Under the pieces are notes generated by a model. The model was not told the DNA's origin. It searched no databases and saw only the letters and a list, made by a program, of their open reading frames with translations. Shown in pieces: positions 27,046-35,712 of a stretch of 64,000 nucleotides of DNA. Source of the DNA: Clostridium sp. AM58-1XD (GTDB lineage Bacteria; Bacillota; Clostridia; Lachnospirales; Lachnospiraceae). Both the position numbers and the translations under genes were made by a program. The number at the start of each line of letters is the position of its first letter. Position 1 is the first letter of the stretch. Location of the stretch: NCBI RefSeq assembly GCF_003464085.1, contig NZ_QSDR01000006.1:1-64000 (forward strand), in the 5' to 3' direction.

Positions 27046-28002
27046 TCAGTCCTGAAAGACAGACATCAGCCTCCTGATCGCCACTACGGAATCTACTTTA
27101 TTGCAAAAGCCGATTTCGTCCTGGTCGCATGTGCTTAAAAATCTGTGGTCACAGACGATCATACCGTTAAATTTCGGATCTTCATACTCGACTCTGGCAT
27201 TGATCATCTCCAGCTGAGCCAGCGTCGCATCCTCTGCGATCAGCATAGCCAGAGGGTCATGAACGACGCACTGATCAACCAGTCCCATAGATACGCGGTG
27301 GAATTCGAAATAAAATCCGAGCGCCTCTTTCAGGTACGCTACGACCTTTTTGTTCTTTTCACCTGCGTAGTGTTCCAGCTCTTCAATATTCTGCTTCGTA
27401 ATGTATGTTTTCATCGTCACGTCAAGTCCTACCAGAGTCATATGGAAGCCTGCACGGAATACGATATCTGCCGCTCTTGCGTCTCCCGCAATATTGGCTT
27501 CCGCAACAGGAGATACATTGCCCGGAACTCTCAGGCAGCCGCCCATGGTTATAAGCTTCTTTACCTTTTTCGGAAGTTTCGGATCTTTTTTTAATGCGTT
27601 TGCCAGATTCGTAAGGCGTCCTGTGGAAACAATAATCAGGTCTCCATCCAGCTCATTCGCTTTGCGCACGATAAAATCTGCTGCCTCTTCTTCCAGCAGT
27701 TTCTGGCTGCTCTCCGGCAGATTTACATTGCCGATTCCATTGTCCCCATGAATATGAGCCGGCGCTGTCTCGCTGTCGCCGTCCAGGGTCTCAGCCGCAC
27801 CGACAGCCACGGGAACCTCATAGCCGCAGTCAGCCAGCTTGACAAGGCGAAGCGTATTGTCGGCGGACTGTACGGGATTTGTATTCCCAAAAACCGTCGT
27901 AATTCCCTCCACATGAATATGTGGGGATTTTAACGCATATAAAATAGCTACTGAATCGTCAATTCCCGTGTCACAGTCAATTAAGATCTTTCTTGTACTC
28001 AT
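27046..28002 (-). CDS. Nucleoside hydrolase (IunH/RihB family)
   Basis: 318-residue inosine/uridine-preferring nucleoside hydrolase family enzyme: hydrolyses the N-glycosidic bond of a ribonucleoside using a calcium-bound water. The N-terminal Asp cluster DCDTGIDD (9-16) is present, as is a late HDPLAML with the conserved His-Asp. It fits the ribosyl-scavenging theme of the neighbours but lies alone, 343 bases upstream of the regulator-ARH start. Confidence 0.9.
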   Translation of the reverse strand: MSTRKILIDCDTGIDDSVAILYALKSPHIHVEGITTVFGNTNPVQSADNTLRLVKLADCGYEVPVAVGAAETLDGDSETAPAHIHGDNGIGNVNLPESSQKLLEEEAADFIVRKANELDGDLIIVSTGRLTNLANALKKDPKLPKKVKKLITMGGCLRVPGNVSPVAEANIAGDARAADIVFRAGFHMTLVGLDVTMKTYITKQNIEELEHYAGEKNKKVVAYLKEALGFYFEFHRVSMGLVDQCVVHDPLAMLIAEDATLAQLEMINARVEYEDPKFNGMIVCDHRFLSTCDQDEIGFCNKVDSVVAIRRLMSVFQD

Positions 28003-28111
28003 TTTTCTTTTTTCCTTTCGTATCTGTTTGATTTTTTAGCTTATTCCCTCTCGTCCGAAGACGACGCCCTTTCGTCCATCTTGTGCTCCCACAGAACGTA
28101 TGACGAAAACC

Positions 28112-28150
28112 TGGGCCGGCTCCGTATCTGTTCACATGGTCCGCGGCCCA
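28112..28150 (-). terminator. Hairpin after the polysaccharide deacetylase gene
   Basis: TGGGCCG (28112-28118) and CGGCCCA (28144-28150) pair around a 25-base loop, followed on the minus strand by GGTTTTCG. It lies immediately after the stop at 28155. Weak T-run. Confidence 0.45.
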
Positions 28151-28154
28151 CCGC

Positions 28155-29192
28155 TTATCTCATGCTGGAGTATACCCTGCCGTTCTGTAATCCTCCCCGG
28201 TACTGAGCCATTTCACTGACTGTCACCATCTGGATTCCTCGCCTGTGAAGTTCCGGGATAATCTGAAGCGCTGCGTTTCCTGTGGCTGTATAGAGTTCAT
28301 GCATAAGAACAATGTCTCCGTCTTTAATAGTTCCAAGCACCTTGTTAACCGTTTGAGCCGTATTTCTCGTCTTCCAGTCCAGCGTATCCATGCTCCACAG
28401 CACAATCGGTTCCTGCACTGCCGCCAGAACCATCGCATTTTTGTTGCCTCCAGGCAGCCTTACCGTTGCCGGCCTCACCCCGGACACCTCCTGAATCGCC
28501 GCAGCCCCTCTATCGATCTGTTCTCTGATCTGGGCGCTGTTCAGCTTATTTAAAAGCTTATGCTCGTATGTATGATTCCCGATCTCATGACCTTCCGCCG
28601 CCATTCTCTTCATTTCAGCGCTGTAGGTTCTGCAGCGGTTTCCAACCACATAGAAAGTTGCCTTTCCCCCATATTGAGCCAGGCAGTCCATAATCTGGTT
28701 TCCCACCGGCGCATAGGGACCGTCGTCAAAGGTAAGGGCCACCATAGGTTTTGACGGATCGATCCGGCGCCCCGTTTCCTGTGTTCCTCCGTCTTCCTGA
28801 TCATTCCCTGCTGTATTCCCTGATGTATTCTCATCTGTCGACTGGCTGCCCTGGGCCTGACTATCTTCTGCCTGTTCTCCGTCTTCTCCAGTTGCAGCGG
28901 ATTCCTCTGCTGCATTTTGGGTTTGTCCTGACTGGCCGCTCTCCTCATTTGTATGTTCCTGCGCGCCGCCGTTATCAATCGCTTCTCCCGGCCCTGCCGC
29001 CGTTTTCTCTTCTGTGTTTTCCTGAGCCGGAGGCTCTGCCTCATTCCCATTCTCATCTACCCATGTAGCCACTCCCGGGCCCTGGTCGGTATTCGTCCAT
29101 TCGTATGCAATTCTGCCGCTGGCCGCCATAACCGTGGTTTGGGGCACCGCACACAGTGCGGCAACAATGCAGACTGTCCATAACTTTTTCAC
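28155..29192 (-). CDS. Secreted polysaccharide deacetylase (NodB domain)
   Basis: 345 residues: a signal peptide of about 24 residues ending near VMAAS, a low-complexity linker (about 50-140) rich in Glu, Gln, Thr, Gly and Asn, then a NodB deacetylase domain. Catalytic motifs are visible: TFDDGP (with the metal-binding Asp), HEIGNHTYEH and RLPGGN. Likely deacetylates peptidoglycan or another extracellular N-acetyl polymer. The linker suggests a wall-associated protein. It is divergent from the LysR gene at 29448. Confidence 0.9.
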   Translation of the reverse strand: MKKLWTVCIVAALCAVPQTTVMAASGRIAYEWTNTDQGPGVATWVDENGNEAEPPAQENTEEKTAAGPGEAIDNGGAQEHTNEESGQSGQTQNAAEESAATGEDGEQAEDSQAQGSQSTDENTSGNTAGNDQEDGGTQETGRRIDPSKPMVALTFDDGPYAPVGNQIMDCLAQYGGKATFYVVGNRCRTYSAEMKRMAAEGHEIGNHTYEHKLLNKLNSAQIREQIDRGAAAIQEVSGVRPATVRLPGGNKNAMVLAAVQEPIVLWSMDTLDWKTRNTAQTVNKVLGTIKDGDIVLMHELYTATGNAALQIIPELHRRGIQMVTVSEMAQYRGGLQNGRVYSSMR

Positions 29193-29447
29193 ACGAAAAC
29201 CTCCTTCATCTTGGGAAGCAGGATTCCTTTCCCCGCTTTCTGTTCCAGTATAACTGATTTCTGTTAAAAATCAAATATTTTTAGTCATACAACATTCTTT
29301 TCTTCTATCATCTGAGAACGGTTCTGCCGTGGAATGAAAAACTTTTTATTCTCTCATACATCTGATATAATAGAAGCCAGACAGCTTAATCAAGTATTAA
29401 AATCGGCAAAAACCATAATAAAAATAGAAATGTATTGGAGGTGTACC

Positions 29448-30344
29448 TTGGATACTCATTACCTGAATTATATTCTTACTATCGCAGAAAAACATAATAT
29501 GACGAAAGCAGCTCAGGAGCTTTATGTATCTCAGTCTTCTCTCAGCCAGTATCTGTCAAAGCTGGAGCTGGAACTGGGAACTCCGCTCTTTCTGCGTACC
29601 AGAGGAGAGCTGGTGCTCACCCCCGCCGGAGAGCTTTATATCAAGGCAGCTCAGAAGGTACTGAACATAAAAAGCCAGCTCTATAAGGATATCTCTGCCC
29701 TGGAAAACAAAGGGAATATTACGATCGGGACGACATCACAATTTGGTCTTAGAATTCTGGCAGAAGTGATTCCCCTCTTCCGGTCCGAATATCCGGACTT
29801 TACGATTGAAATATCAGAAGCTCCCATTCCCATGCTCACAAAGATGATACTGGATGAGCGCATCGATATCGGCCTGATGGCGGCCAATACGATCGTTGCA
29901 TTCCCCTCCGGTACGGCAGAAATTCTAAGAGACGAGGAAGTCTGGCTGGCCGTACCCGCAGATCATTCTTACTGCATGAAAAATCATGACAGACCGGTAA
30001 CGCACGACGAATTAATCCGGGAATTCGAAAATGAGAACTTCCTGCTTGCAAAGCCAGGTTCTACCCTCCGCTTCCTCACGGATCGCATGTTTCGCGACTA
30101 TCAGTTCACGCCCAGCACAATGTGCGAGACGAACAACATTCCTGCCGCCATGAGGATGGCCGCCTCCGGCGCCGGTATCACCTTCGTTGCGGAATCCTGC
30201 ATCGACAGGACTATGCCTGTTGCATATTTCCATCTGGAACCAAAGCTTTTCCGCCTCAATATACTGGTCAGGCGGAAAAGCCTCATTTCAGGCCCTGCGG
30301 AACAATGTTTCTGCAGCTATATCCGCGGCCACTTTCAAGATTAG
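29448..30344 (+). CDS. LysR-family transcriptional regulator
   Basis: 298 residues starting at TTG 29448, chosen because GGAGGT lies 5 bases upstream and the HTH begins immediately after (HYLNYILTIAEKHNMTKAAQELYVSQSSLSQYLSKLE). The longer open frame upstream has no ribosome site. C-terminal LysR substrate-binding domain from about residue 90. One of few plus-strand genes, divergent from the deacetylase; its target and inducer are unknown. Confidence 0.9.
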   Translation: MDTHYLNYILTIAEKHNMTKAAQELYVSQSSLSQYLSKLELELGTPLFLRTRGELVLTPAGELYIKAAQKVLNIKSQLYKDISALENKGNITIGTTSQFGLRILAEVIPLFRSEYPDFTIEISEAPIPMLTKMILDERIDIGLMAANTIVAFPSGTAEILRDEEVWLAVPADHSYCMKNHDRPVTHDELIREFENENFLLAKPGSTLRFLTDRMFRDYQFTPSTMCETNNIPAAMRMAASGAGITFVAESCIDRTMPVAYFHLEPKLFRLNILVRRKSLISGPAEQCFCSYIRGHFQD

Positions 30345-30362
30345 CGCTTCCTCATTATAGAA

Positions 30363-30420
30363 AAAACAGCTGATCCATAGTCCCCCGCCTGCTGCCGGGA
30401 AATCGTGGATCAGCTGTTTT
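30363..30420 (+). terminator. Terminator of the LysR gene, probably bidirectional
   Basis: 15-base perfect arms AAAACAGCTGATCCA (30363-30377) and TGGATCAGCTGTTTT (30406-30420) around a 28-base loop, followed by CTTCTG. It lies between the convergent LysR gene and the tct-aldolase operon ending at 30522. Confidence 0.78.
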
Positions 30421-30521
30421 CTTCTGAACTCTTCGTTTTCTTCTGAATTCTTATTCTTCCGGAATCCTATTACGCTATAACGCCTTCCTGTTTTTTGTCT
30501 GCCTCTGCATGGCTTTCCCGC

Positions 30522-31321
30522 TTATTTAAGCCCTGTTTTCCGAATCAGATCGTTCAGCTGTCCGCCCTGTTCTTTCCAGAAGTTGCTTAAAATGCGCAGT
30601 TCCATTCCCATGTTGAAATGACGAATGCCAAGATCCAGATAATACTGTGCGTCTGCTGCTCCGTTCATCTCGCATCTTGGCTGAACGCCGTGCTTCCATG
30701 CGGCTTCGAATACCTTTCTTTCCGCTTCCCTTACCACATCCATGTTTTCAGCCATATTAAATCCTGAGCTGAGAGCAAAGTCATTCGGTCCGAATTGGAT
30801 CATGTCCACACCTGGAACAGAACAGATTTCATCAATGTTATCCACCGCTTCTTTTTTCTCAATCATAAATACCTTAACTGTTCTGGAAGCCATCTTTGCA
30901 TATTCATCCTGCTTCATGGAACAGTGGTTTCCGACCCATCTGCGGTTTACAAATCCCATATGGCCTCATATTCCGGGCACTCCGGCGTAATCATGCTGAT
31001 GGTCTTCTCCACGTCTTCTGCCGTTCTGTGGTCGGTGAACAGGACGGCCTGGAAGCCGGAAGCAATCGCTTTCTGCGCTACATAATACCTGTTCTGGTAA
31101 TCCACTTTGATCATGGTACCCATTCCGTGCACTTCTGCAGCACGGGCGATATTTTCAAAATCATACTGTCCGTATGGGGCATATTCAGCCAGGAACTCAA
31201 TGTAATCATATTCTTCCGTAGCTCCAACCATTTCTGTCACGGTCGGCCAGGAAGACTGCAGCCTAGTACCTACTGTAGGCAGATTATTTTCCAGCATATA
31301 TCTGAGTTTATTTTCTTTCAT
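30522..31321 (-). CDS. HpcH/HpaI-family aldolase (frameshifted)
   Basis: Class II pyruvate-type aldolase of the HpcH/HpaI/citrate lyase beta family. Fragment 30947-31321 carries the N-terminal half to MITPECPEYE; fragment 30522-30959 resumes at MGFVNRRWVG and has the metal and substrate motifs MIEKKEAVDNIDEI and GPNDFALSSG. One restored G at about 30965 (GAGGCC to GAGGGCC) yields 266 residues. Last gene after tctCBA. Next to glycerate kinase it may act on 5-keto-4-deoxyglucarate-like acids; that is inference. The break is probably a sequencing indel. Confidence 0.85.
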
Positions 31322-31370
31322 GGTTTCGTTCTCCTTTTATATGAATTGTTCAGCCAGGTGGCTCTTACGT

Positions 31371-32873
31371 TCAGGCACCTGCCTGCTCTGATTTTAATTT
31401 TACAATTTCCTTCTTTATTGTAAGAATTAAGGTTACAACTGCGATGACCAGGAATACACAGGAAATCGGAGATGTGAGGAATGGGAAAAAGCTTCCCTGA
31501 CTCTTCATCAGGCCCCTGCGCAGATTCGTTTCAATAATCGGTCCGAGGATGAATCCAAGGATGATCGGCGCCTGAGGGAAATCCAGCTTCTTCATTCCAT
31601 AGCCGAGAAGTCCGAATACCATCATAACAAATACGTCGAAAATACGGTTGTTCGTTCCAAATGCTCCTACAACACAGAACAGAATAACGATTGGGAGCAA
31701 AATGTTCTTAGGCACCGTCAATATCTTGGTAAAAATACGGATACCAAGGAACTCTACAATCAGCATCATGATGTTAGCTACGATCAGAGCTGCAAAGATT
31801 CCGTATACCAGCTTTCCTTCCGAACGGAACAGAAGCGGTCCCGGTGTAATTCCATGAATCATGAAGCCTGCCAGAATCAGAGCCGTCGTGTTGTCTCCAG
31901 GAAGCCCCAGCGTCAGGAGAGGCACAAGCGCTCCGCCCGTGGAAGCATTGTTGGATGTTTCTGATGCAACAATTCCGTCCACGATTCCGGTTCCAAATTT
32001 TTCCGGATACTTAGAGTGGTTTTTTACTGCGGAATAAGCGATGATGTTGCAGATTCCTGCGCCAAGTCCCGGAAGAATACCAATTCCGGTTCCGATCAGT
32101 GTGGAAAGCCAGAAGTTGAATCCCTGTCCCTTAATATCCTGTTTCGTAAATCCAAATCCTTTAATTTTACAGGACTGGACGGTAGTATCGTCCGGTTTGA
32201 ATTTCTCTTCTACAGCCGAAAGAACCTGGGAGACTGCAAATAATCCGATCAATACGGGCAGCAGGTTAAAGCCTGCATTTAATTCGCTGTTACCGAATGT
32301 AAAACGTGTGAAGCTGGTAATCGGAGCGATTCCCACAAATGAGAGCACAACACCCAGCATGGCTGAAATCATTCCCTTTACAAGAGAACCGGAAGCGAGG
32401 CTGGCAATCATGGTCATGGAGAATACGCCGATGGAAAAATATTCATAAGGCCCAAACTGAAGGGCTACCTTTGCTATGGCCGGGGCCAGAAGCATGAGGA
32501 TAATATAACTTACAAGTCCGCCCAGGAAAGAAAATACGATTCCTACTCCAAGGGCTTTCGCCGCCTCTCCCTTTTCCGCCATAGGATGGCCGTCAAAGGT
32601 GGTAGCTATGGATGCGGTCGTACCAGGAATTCGGAGAAGAATTGCTGAAATAAGTCCGCCCGATGTTCCTCCTATGTATAAGCCGACCAGCAGTGACAAT
32701 GCTGCAACTGGTTCCATTCCGAATGTCAAAGGCAGAAACAGAGCCACGCCCATGGTCACGGATAATCCAGGAATTGCTCCGATGATGATTCCCATGAACA
32801 CACCGGCAAAAATCAGCAGCATGATCTGAATATCACATATTGATAAAATTCCTGCCATAATTTCTGATGACAT
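31371..32873 (-). CDS. tctA: Tripartite tricarboxylate transporter, large membrane subunit
   Basis: 500-residue TctA-family permease with about eleven to twelve hydrophobic helices. Conserved features include GIIIGAIPGLSVTMGVALFLPLTFGMEP near the start and the Gly/Pro-rich LTLGLPGDNTTALILAGFMIHGITPGP stretch. With TctB and TctC it forms a secondary importer for carboxylates; the ligand is not predictable. Starts 12 bases after tctB. Confidence 0.95.
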   Translation of the reverse strand: MSSEIMAGILSICDIQIMLLIFAGVFMGIIIGAIPGLSVTMGVALFLPLTFGMEPVAALSLLVGLYIGGTSGGLISAILLRIPGTTASIATTFDGHPMAEKGEAAKALGVGIVFSFLGGLVSYIILMLLAPAIAKVALQFGPYEYFSIGVFSMTMIASLASGSLVKGMISAMLGVVLSFVGIAPITSFTRFTFGNSELNAGFNLLPVLIGLFAVSQVLSAVEEKFKPDDTTVQSCKIKGFGFTKQDIKGQGFNFWLSTLIGTGIGILPGLGAGICNIIAYSAVKNHSKYPEKFGTGIVDGIVASETSNNASTGGALVPLLTLGLPGDNTTALILAGFMIHGITPGPLLFRSEGKLVYGIFAALIVANIMMLIVEFLGIRIFTKILTVPKNILLPIVILFCVVGAFGTNNRIFDVFVMMVFGLLGYGMKKLDFPQAPIILGFILGPIIETNLRRGLMKSQGSFFPFLTSPISCVFLVIAVVTLILTIKKEIVKLKSEQAGA

Positions 32874-32885
32874 AACTGTTCCCTC

Positions 32886-33350
32886 CTATAAGATTCCTTT
32901 TGGAATTCTGATTCCAAAGACTTCCATAAACACAAAGTATATAAACAAAACTGCGATAATTGTAATGACTGCAAACTTAACGTAATTGCGTTCTTCCTTC
33001 TTTGTCATCAGGCAGAGCGCCAAAAACAGGAAAATGCAGCTTGTTATAATAAATCCAATCGATTTCAAAAACATCACATAGACGATCATAGCGGCAAACA
33101 TGACAGCAACGCCTTTGTAGTTGGGCGGGTAGCTGAGAGCCTTTTCCGCTGTCTGTGACTTTGCCTGCTTTACACCGCGAAATGTAACAATGGCAAACAT
33201 TGCAAACATGATAACTGCCACAATTTTAGGAAGGAAATCGGCTCCGACCGCCGTGCTCTCCTTCATCCCGATCTGTACGCTCAGCATAAACAGCGCTGCT
33301 GAGAATATCAGGCCGCATATTCCGCATATCAGGTCTTTATACTTGTTCAT
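32886..33350 (-). CDS. tctB: Tripartite tricarboxylate transporter, small membrane subunit
   Basis: 154-residue TctB-family protein with four hydrophobic helices, poorly conserved by nature. Its assignment rests on size, topology and location between tctC and tctA. GAGGA precedes the start. Confidence 0.9.
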   Translation of the reverse strand: MNKYKDLICGICGLIFSAALFMLSVQIGMKESTAVGADFLPKIVAVIMFAMFAIVTFRGVKQAKSQTAEKALSYPPNYKGVAVMFAAMIVYVMFLKSIGFIITSCIFLFLALCLMTKKEERNYVKFAVITIIAVLFIYFVFMEVFGIRIPKGIL

Positions 33351-33370
33351 ATGCTTTCCTCCTCATAAAA

Positions 33371-33401
33371 GGGGACAGCCAGCAGACTGCCGCCTGTCCC
33401 C
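33371..33401 (-). terminator. Attenuator-like hairpin between tctC and tctB
   Basis: GGGGACAG (33371-33378) pairs with CTGTCCCC (33394-33401), followed on the minus strand by TTTTATGAGGAGG, which is also the ribosome site of tctB. It would reduce read-through from the binding-protein gene into the membrane genes. Confidence 0.65.
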
Positions 33402-33412
33402 GGTGATTCTGT

Positions 33413-34390
33413 TTATTTTGCAGTAAACAGTTCCTTATAGGAATTCAGGTTCTCATATACTTCCTGAGCATATTTTGTTGCCTCTTCCGGATTCATGTAG
33501 ACAGGTGTCAGTGCATAGGAATCCTGGGCTGCTTTTACAAACTCTTCGTTGGAAACTACTTTTTCCATCGCCGCACTGAATGTATTGACAATCTCATCCG
33601 GTGTATCCTTCGGGAATGCAGCGAAGAAGAACTTGCCGAATTCAAGATCAAGCCCCTGCTCTTTCGCTGTAGGAATGTCGCTGAACAGATCATTTCTTTC
33701 GTCGGAAAGAAGTGCAAGTGCTACGAACTCTCCTGTTGCCAGGTAATCTTTTACAAGCGCATACTCTACATTGATAATATCTGTATTGTGGCCTGCCAGC
33801 GCTGCAATCTTATCTGCATTGCCGCCGATATCCACGAGATTCAGATCGATTCCCGCCTCTTTTTCCAGAGCCAGGCCAACTAACTGAGGATATCCGCCTA
33901 CGGCCATTCCGAATTCCACTTTACCAGAATTTGCTTTGGCATAGTCCAGAAATTCCGGGAGTGTCTTGAAAGCAGAGTCCTTATGAGTAACTAATAATGT
34001 CGTATTTGCCTGTAGACACACACCTGCCATCTTGAATGCATCCAGCTGATAATCGATCAGGTCGGAAATCTCAGGAAGCATCGCTTCTGTATGGAAAAAC
34101 AGACATGTGTATCCGTCCGGTTCTGCACTCTTTACCTGCTCCATGCCAACCGTTCCTGACGAACCGGCTACGTTTACAACTGGAATTGATACGTTCAGTT
34201 CTTTTTCCATATACTGTGCAAGCAGTCTTGCATTTGCATCCGTATCCCCGCCTGCCTTAACAGGTACGATCATCTGAATTGCGTCACTTGGATATACTTC
34301 TTCTTTTTTTCCACATCCTGTCATTGCTGCTGCCGCCATAGTAAGCGCCAAAACCGCTGCTGCTGCCCTTTTCACTGTCATTTTTTTCAT
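33413..34390 (-). CDS. tctC: Tripartite tricarboxylate transporter, binding lipoprotein
   Basis: 325 residues starting at 34390, where GAGGGA precedes MKKMTVKR and a signal peptide with lipobox (MTGC) follows. The frame open ten codons further upstream has no ribosome site. The mature domain begins SDAIQMIVPVKAGGDTDANAR, typical of the Bug/TctC family that captures carboxylates for TctAB. An identical palindrome lies about 110 bases upstream and before the GntR gene. Confidence 0.94.
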   Translation of the reverse strand: MKKMTVKRAAAAVLALTMAAAAMTGCGKKEEVYPSDAIQMIVPVKAGGDTDANARLLAQYMEKELNVSIPVVNVAGSSGTVGMEQVKSAEPDGYTCLFFHTEAMLPEISDLIDYQLDAFKMAGVCLQANTTLLVTHKDSAFKTLPEFLDYAKANSGKVEFGMAVGGYPQLVGLALEKEAGIDLNLVDIGGNADKIAALAGHNTDIINVEYALVKDYLATGEFVALALLSDERNDLFSDIPTAKEQGLDLEFGKFFFAAFPKDTPDEIVNTFSAAMEKVVSNEEFVKAAQDSYALTPVYMNPEEATKYAQEVYENLNSYKELFTAK

Positions 34391-34498
34391 CTTAGCTTCC
34401 CTCTTTCTCTTTCTTTTCATATTTTTTATTGGATTCTGCTTCCTGTCAGATCTCCATGTTCCGCTGTGTTTCTCAGCTGTCTTTCGTATCGCTGTGCT

Positions 34499-34514
34499 AA
34501 CTGTTATAACAGTT
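34499..34514. promoter_or_regulatory. GntR operator upstream of tctC
   Basis: AACTGTTATAACAGTT, a perfect 16-base palindrome, identical to the one in the promoter of the GntR gene at 35428. It lies 109 bases before tctC. A -10-like TATAAC falls inside it, but the promoter hexamers are weak. The rest of 34421-34692 holds no gene that I can see. Confidence 0.7.
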
Positions 34515-34692
34515 GTTGCAAAAAATCAAAAGGCGCTTGATCTGACCGCCTTTCCCTTTGGTCAGGCGTACCGGCAGGGGCACATACGCCCGCCGGATGG
34601 CTCTATATCCGCCTTTCTCATGTCGTCCTTCTTTGGACATCTGTCAAAACTTCATTTCTGACCGCTTCTTCTCACTGATCCAATTCTCTTCT

Positions 34693-35352
34693 TCACTTTT
34701 CACCGCTGTTCCAGGTTGCTTCAATTGCGATCAGCGAATCATTCACATGGATTCTCATTGCTTCTTCCGCTGTCTGACAGTCGCCTGACTTGATCTTATC
34801 GATCAGAAGCCTGTGCCAATATCTGGGATACTGACATCCCGGAGCTCTTGTTCCGGATGCCTTGCATAAAATCCAGAACAGATTGATCCGTCTCAGTGTA
34901 TCCATAAGAATCGGATTCCCCGTAAATTCCGTAAGCCTCGTATGAAAATTAAGGTGTGTATTACGGGTGTCCAGCGCGGTATCCTGGCTGTATGGAACCG
35001 TATCCAGCTCCGTCGCCATAGCCATAAGCACTGCTTCCTGCTCCGCTGTCATATGCTCTGCCAGGTATCTGGCTGACTGGCACTCAATCGCTTCCCTGAG
35101 CTGATAGCTCTGCCTGATCTTCTCCAGCGTAGGAACCGTAACAAACGATCCCCACTGCGGCTTGGATTCCACCAGCCTGTCTTCCTCCAGCCTTTTCAGG
35201 GCCTCAATCACCGGGATTACGCTGACGCCTGTCGCTTCTGCCATCTTTCTTCTGGACAGCTTCATTCCAGGGGGGAATTCCCCATCCAGAATCTTCTGTG
35301 AAATGATCCTGTACGCGACATCAGATGCTGTCTGAAAACTCTCGTCTGCCAT
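34693..35352 (-). CDS. GntR-family regulator (FadR/FCD subfamily)
   Basis: 219 residues: N-terminal winged helix (about 8-75, SRRKMAEATGVSVIPVIEALKRLE) and an all-helical FCD domain with the metal-binding pattern THLNFHTRL and later His. FCD regulators respond to small carboxylates. Identical perfect palindromes in its own promoter and before tctC indicate autoregulation and control of the tct-aldolase operon. Confidence 0.92.
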   Translation of the reverse strand: MADESFQTASDVAYRIISQKILDGEFPPGMKLSRRKMAEATGVSVIPVIEALKRLEEDRLVESKPQWGSFVTVPTLEKIRQSYQLREAIECQSARYLAEHMTAEQEAVLMAMATELDTVPYSQDTALDTRNTHLNFHTRLTEFTGNPILMDTLRRINLFWILCKASGTRAPGCQYPRYWHRLLIDKIKSGDCQTAEEAMRIHVNDSLIAIEATWNSGEK

Positions 35353-35420
35353 TGATATCTCCTTTTCCTTATCAGAATCACTTTACCAGTTTTTGCTTTG
35401 ATGTTTCTGTTTATGTCTTA

Positions 35421-35449
35421 AGTTTATAACTGTTATAACAGTTTGTCAA
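35421..35449 (-). promoter_or_regulatory. Promoter of the GntR gene with embedded operator
   Basis: Minus-strand -35 TTGACA (35444-35449), 17-base spacer and -10 TAAACT (35421-35426). The perfect palindrome AACTGTTATAACAGTT (35428-35443) fills the spacer between the two hexamers, a layout expected to block RNA polymerase when the repressor is bound. Confidence 0.8.
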
Positions 35450-35655
35450 TCTATTTTCAAACTCTTTGCATGATTCTGTTATTTTCCATAAAACGGCGCC
35501 TGCTTTTTTGTGCATAAGCGCTATACTGGCATGGGCAAATTATACAATATCTTCCATCTGCCTTTTATAACGTAAGTGGAAGTATGACGGCTGCCCCGAC
35601 ATAAATCCTTTCCCGCGAGTGCGCCTACCCGATAGTCTTTCCTGGAAAGCAAAAA

Positions 35656-35679
35656 CGGCTTGACCTTACAGTCAAGCCG
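35656..35679 (-). terminator. Terminator of the glycerate kinase gene
   Basis: Perfect arms CGGCTTGAC (35656-35664) and GTCAAGCCG (35671-35679), 6-base loop, followed on the minus strand by TTTTTGCTTTCCAGGAAAG. The 35450-35655 stretch before it holds no gene that I can see. Confidence 0.85.
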
Positions 35680-35712
35680 CAGAAAATCGATCCGCACTAT
35701 TCCAGCGCGTAG

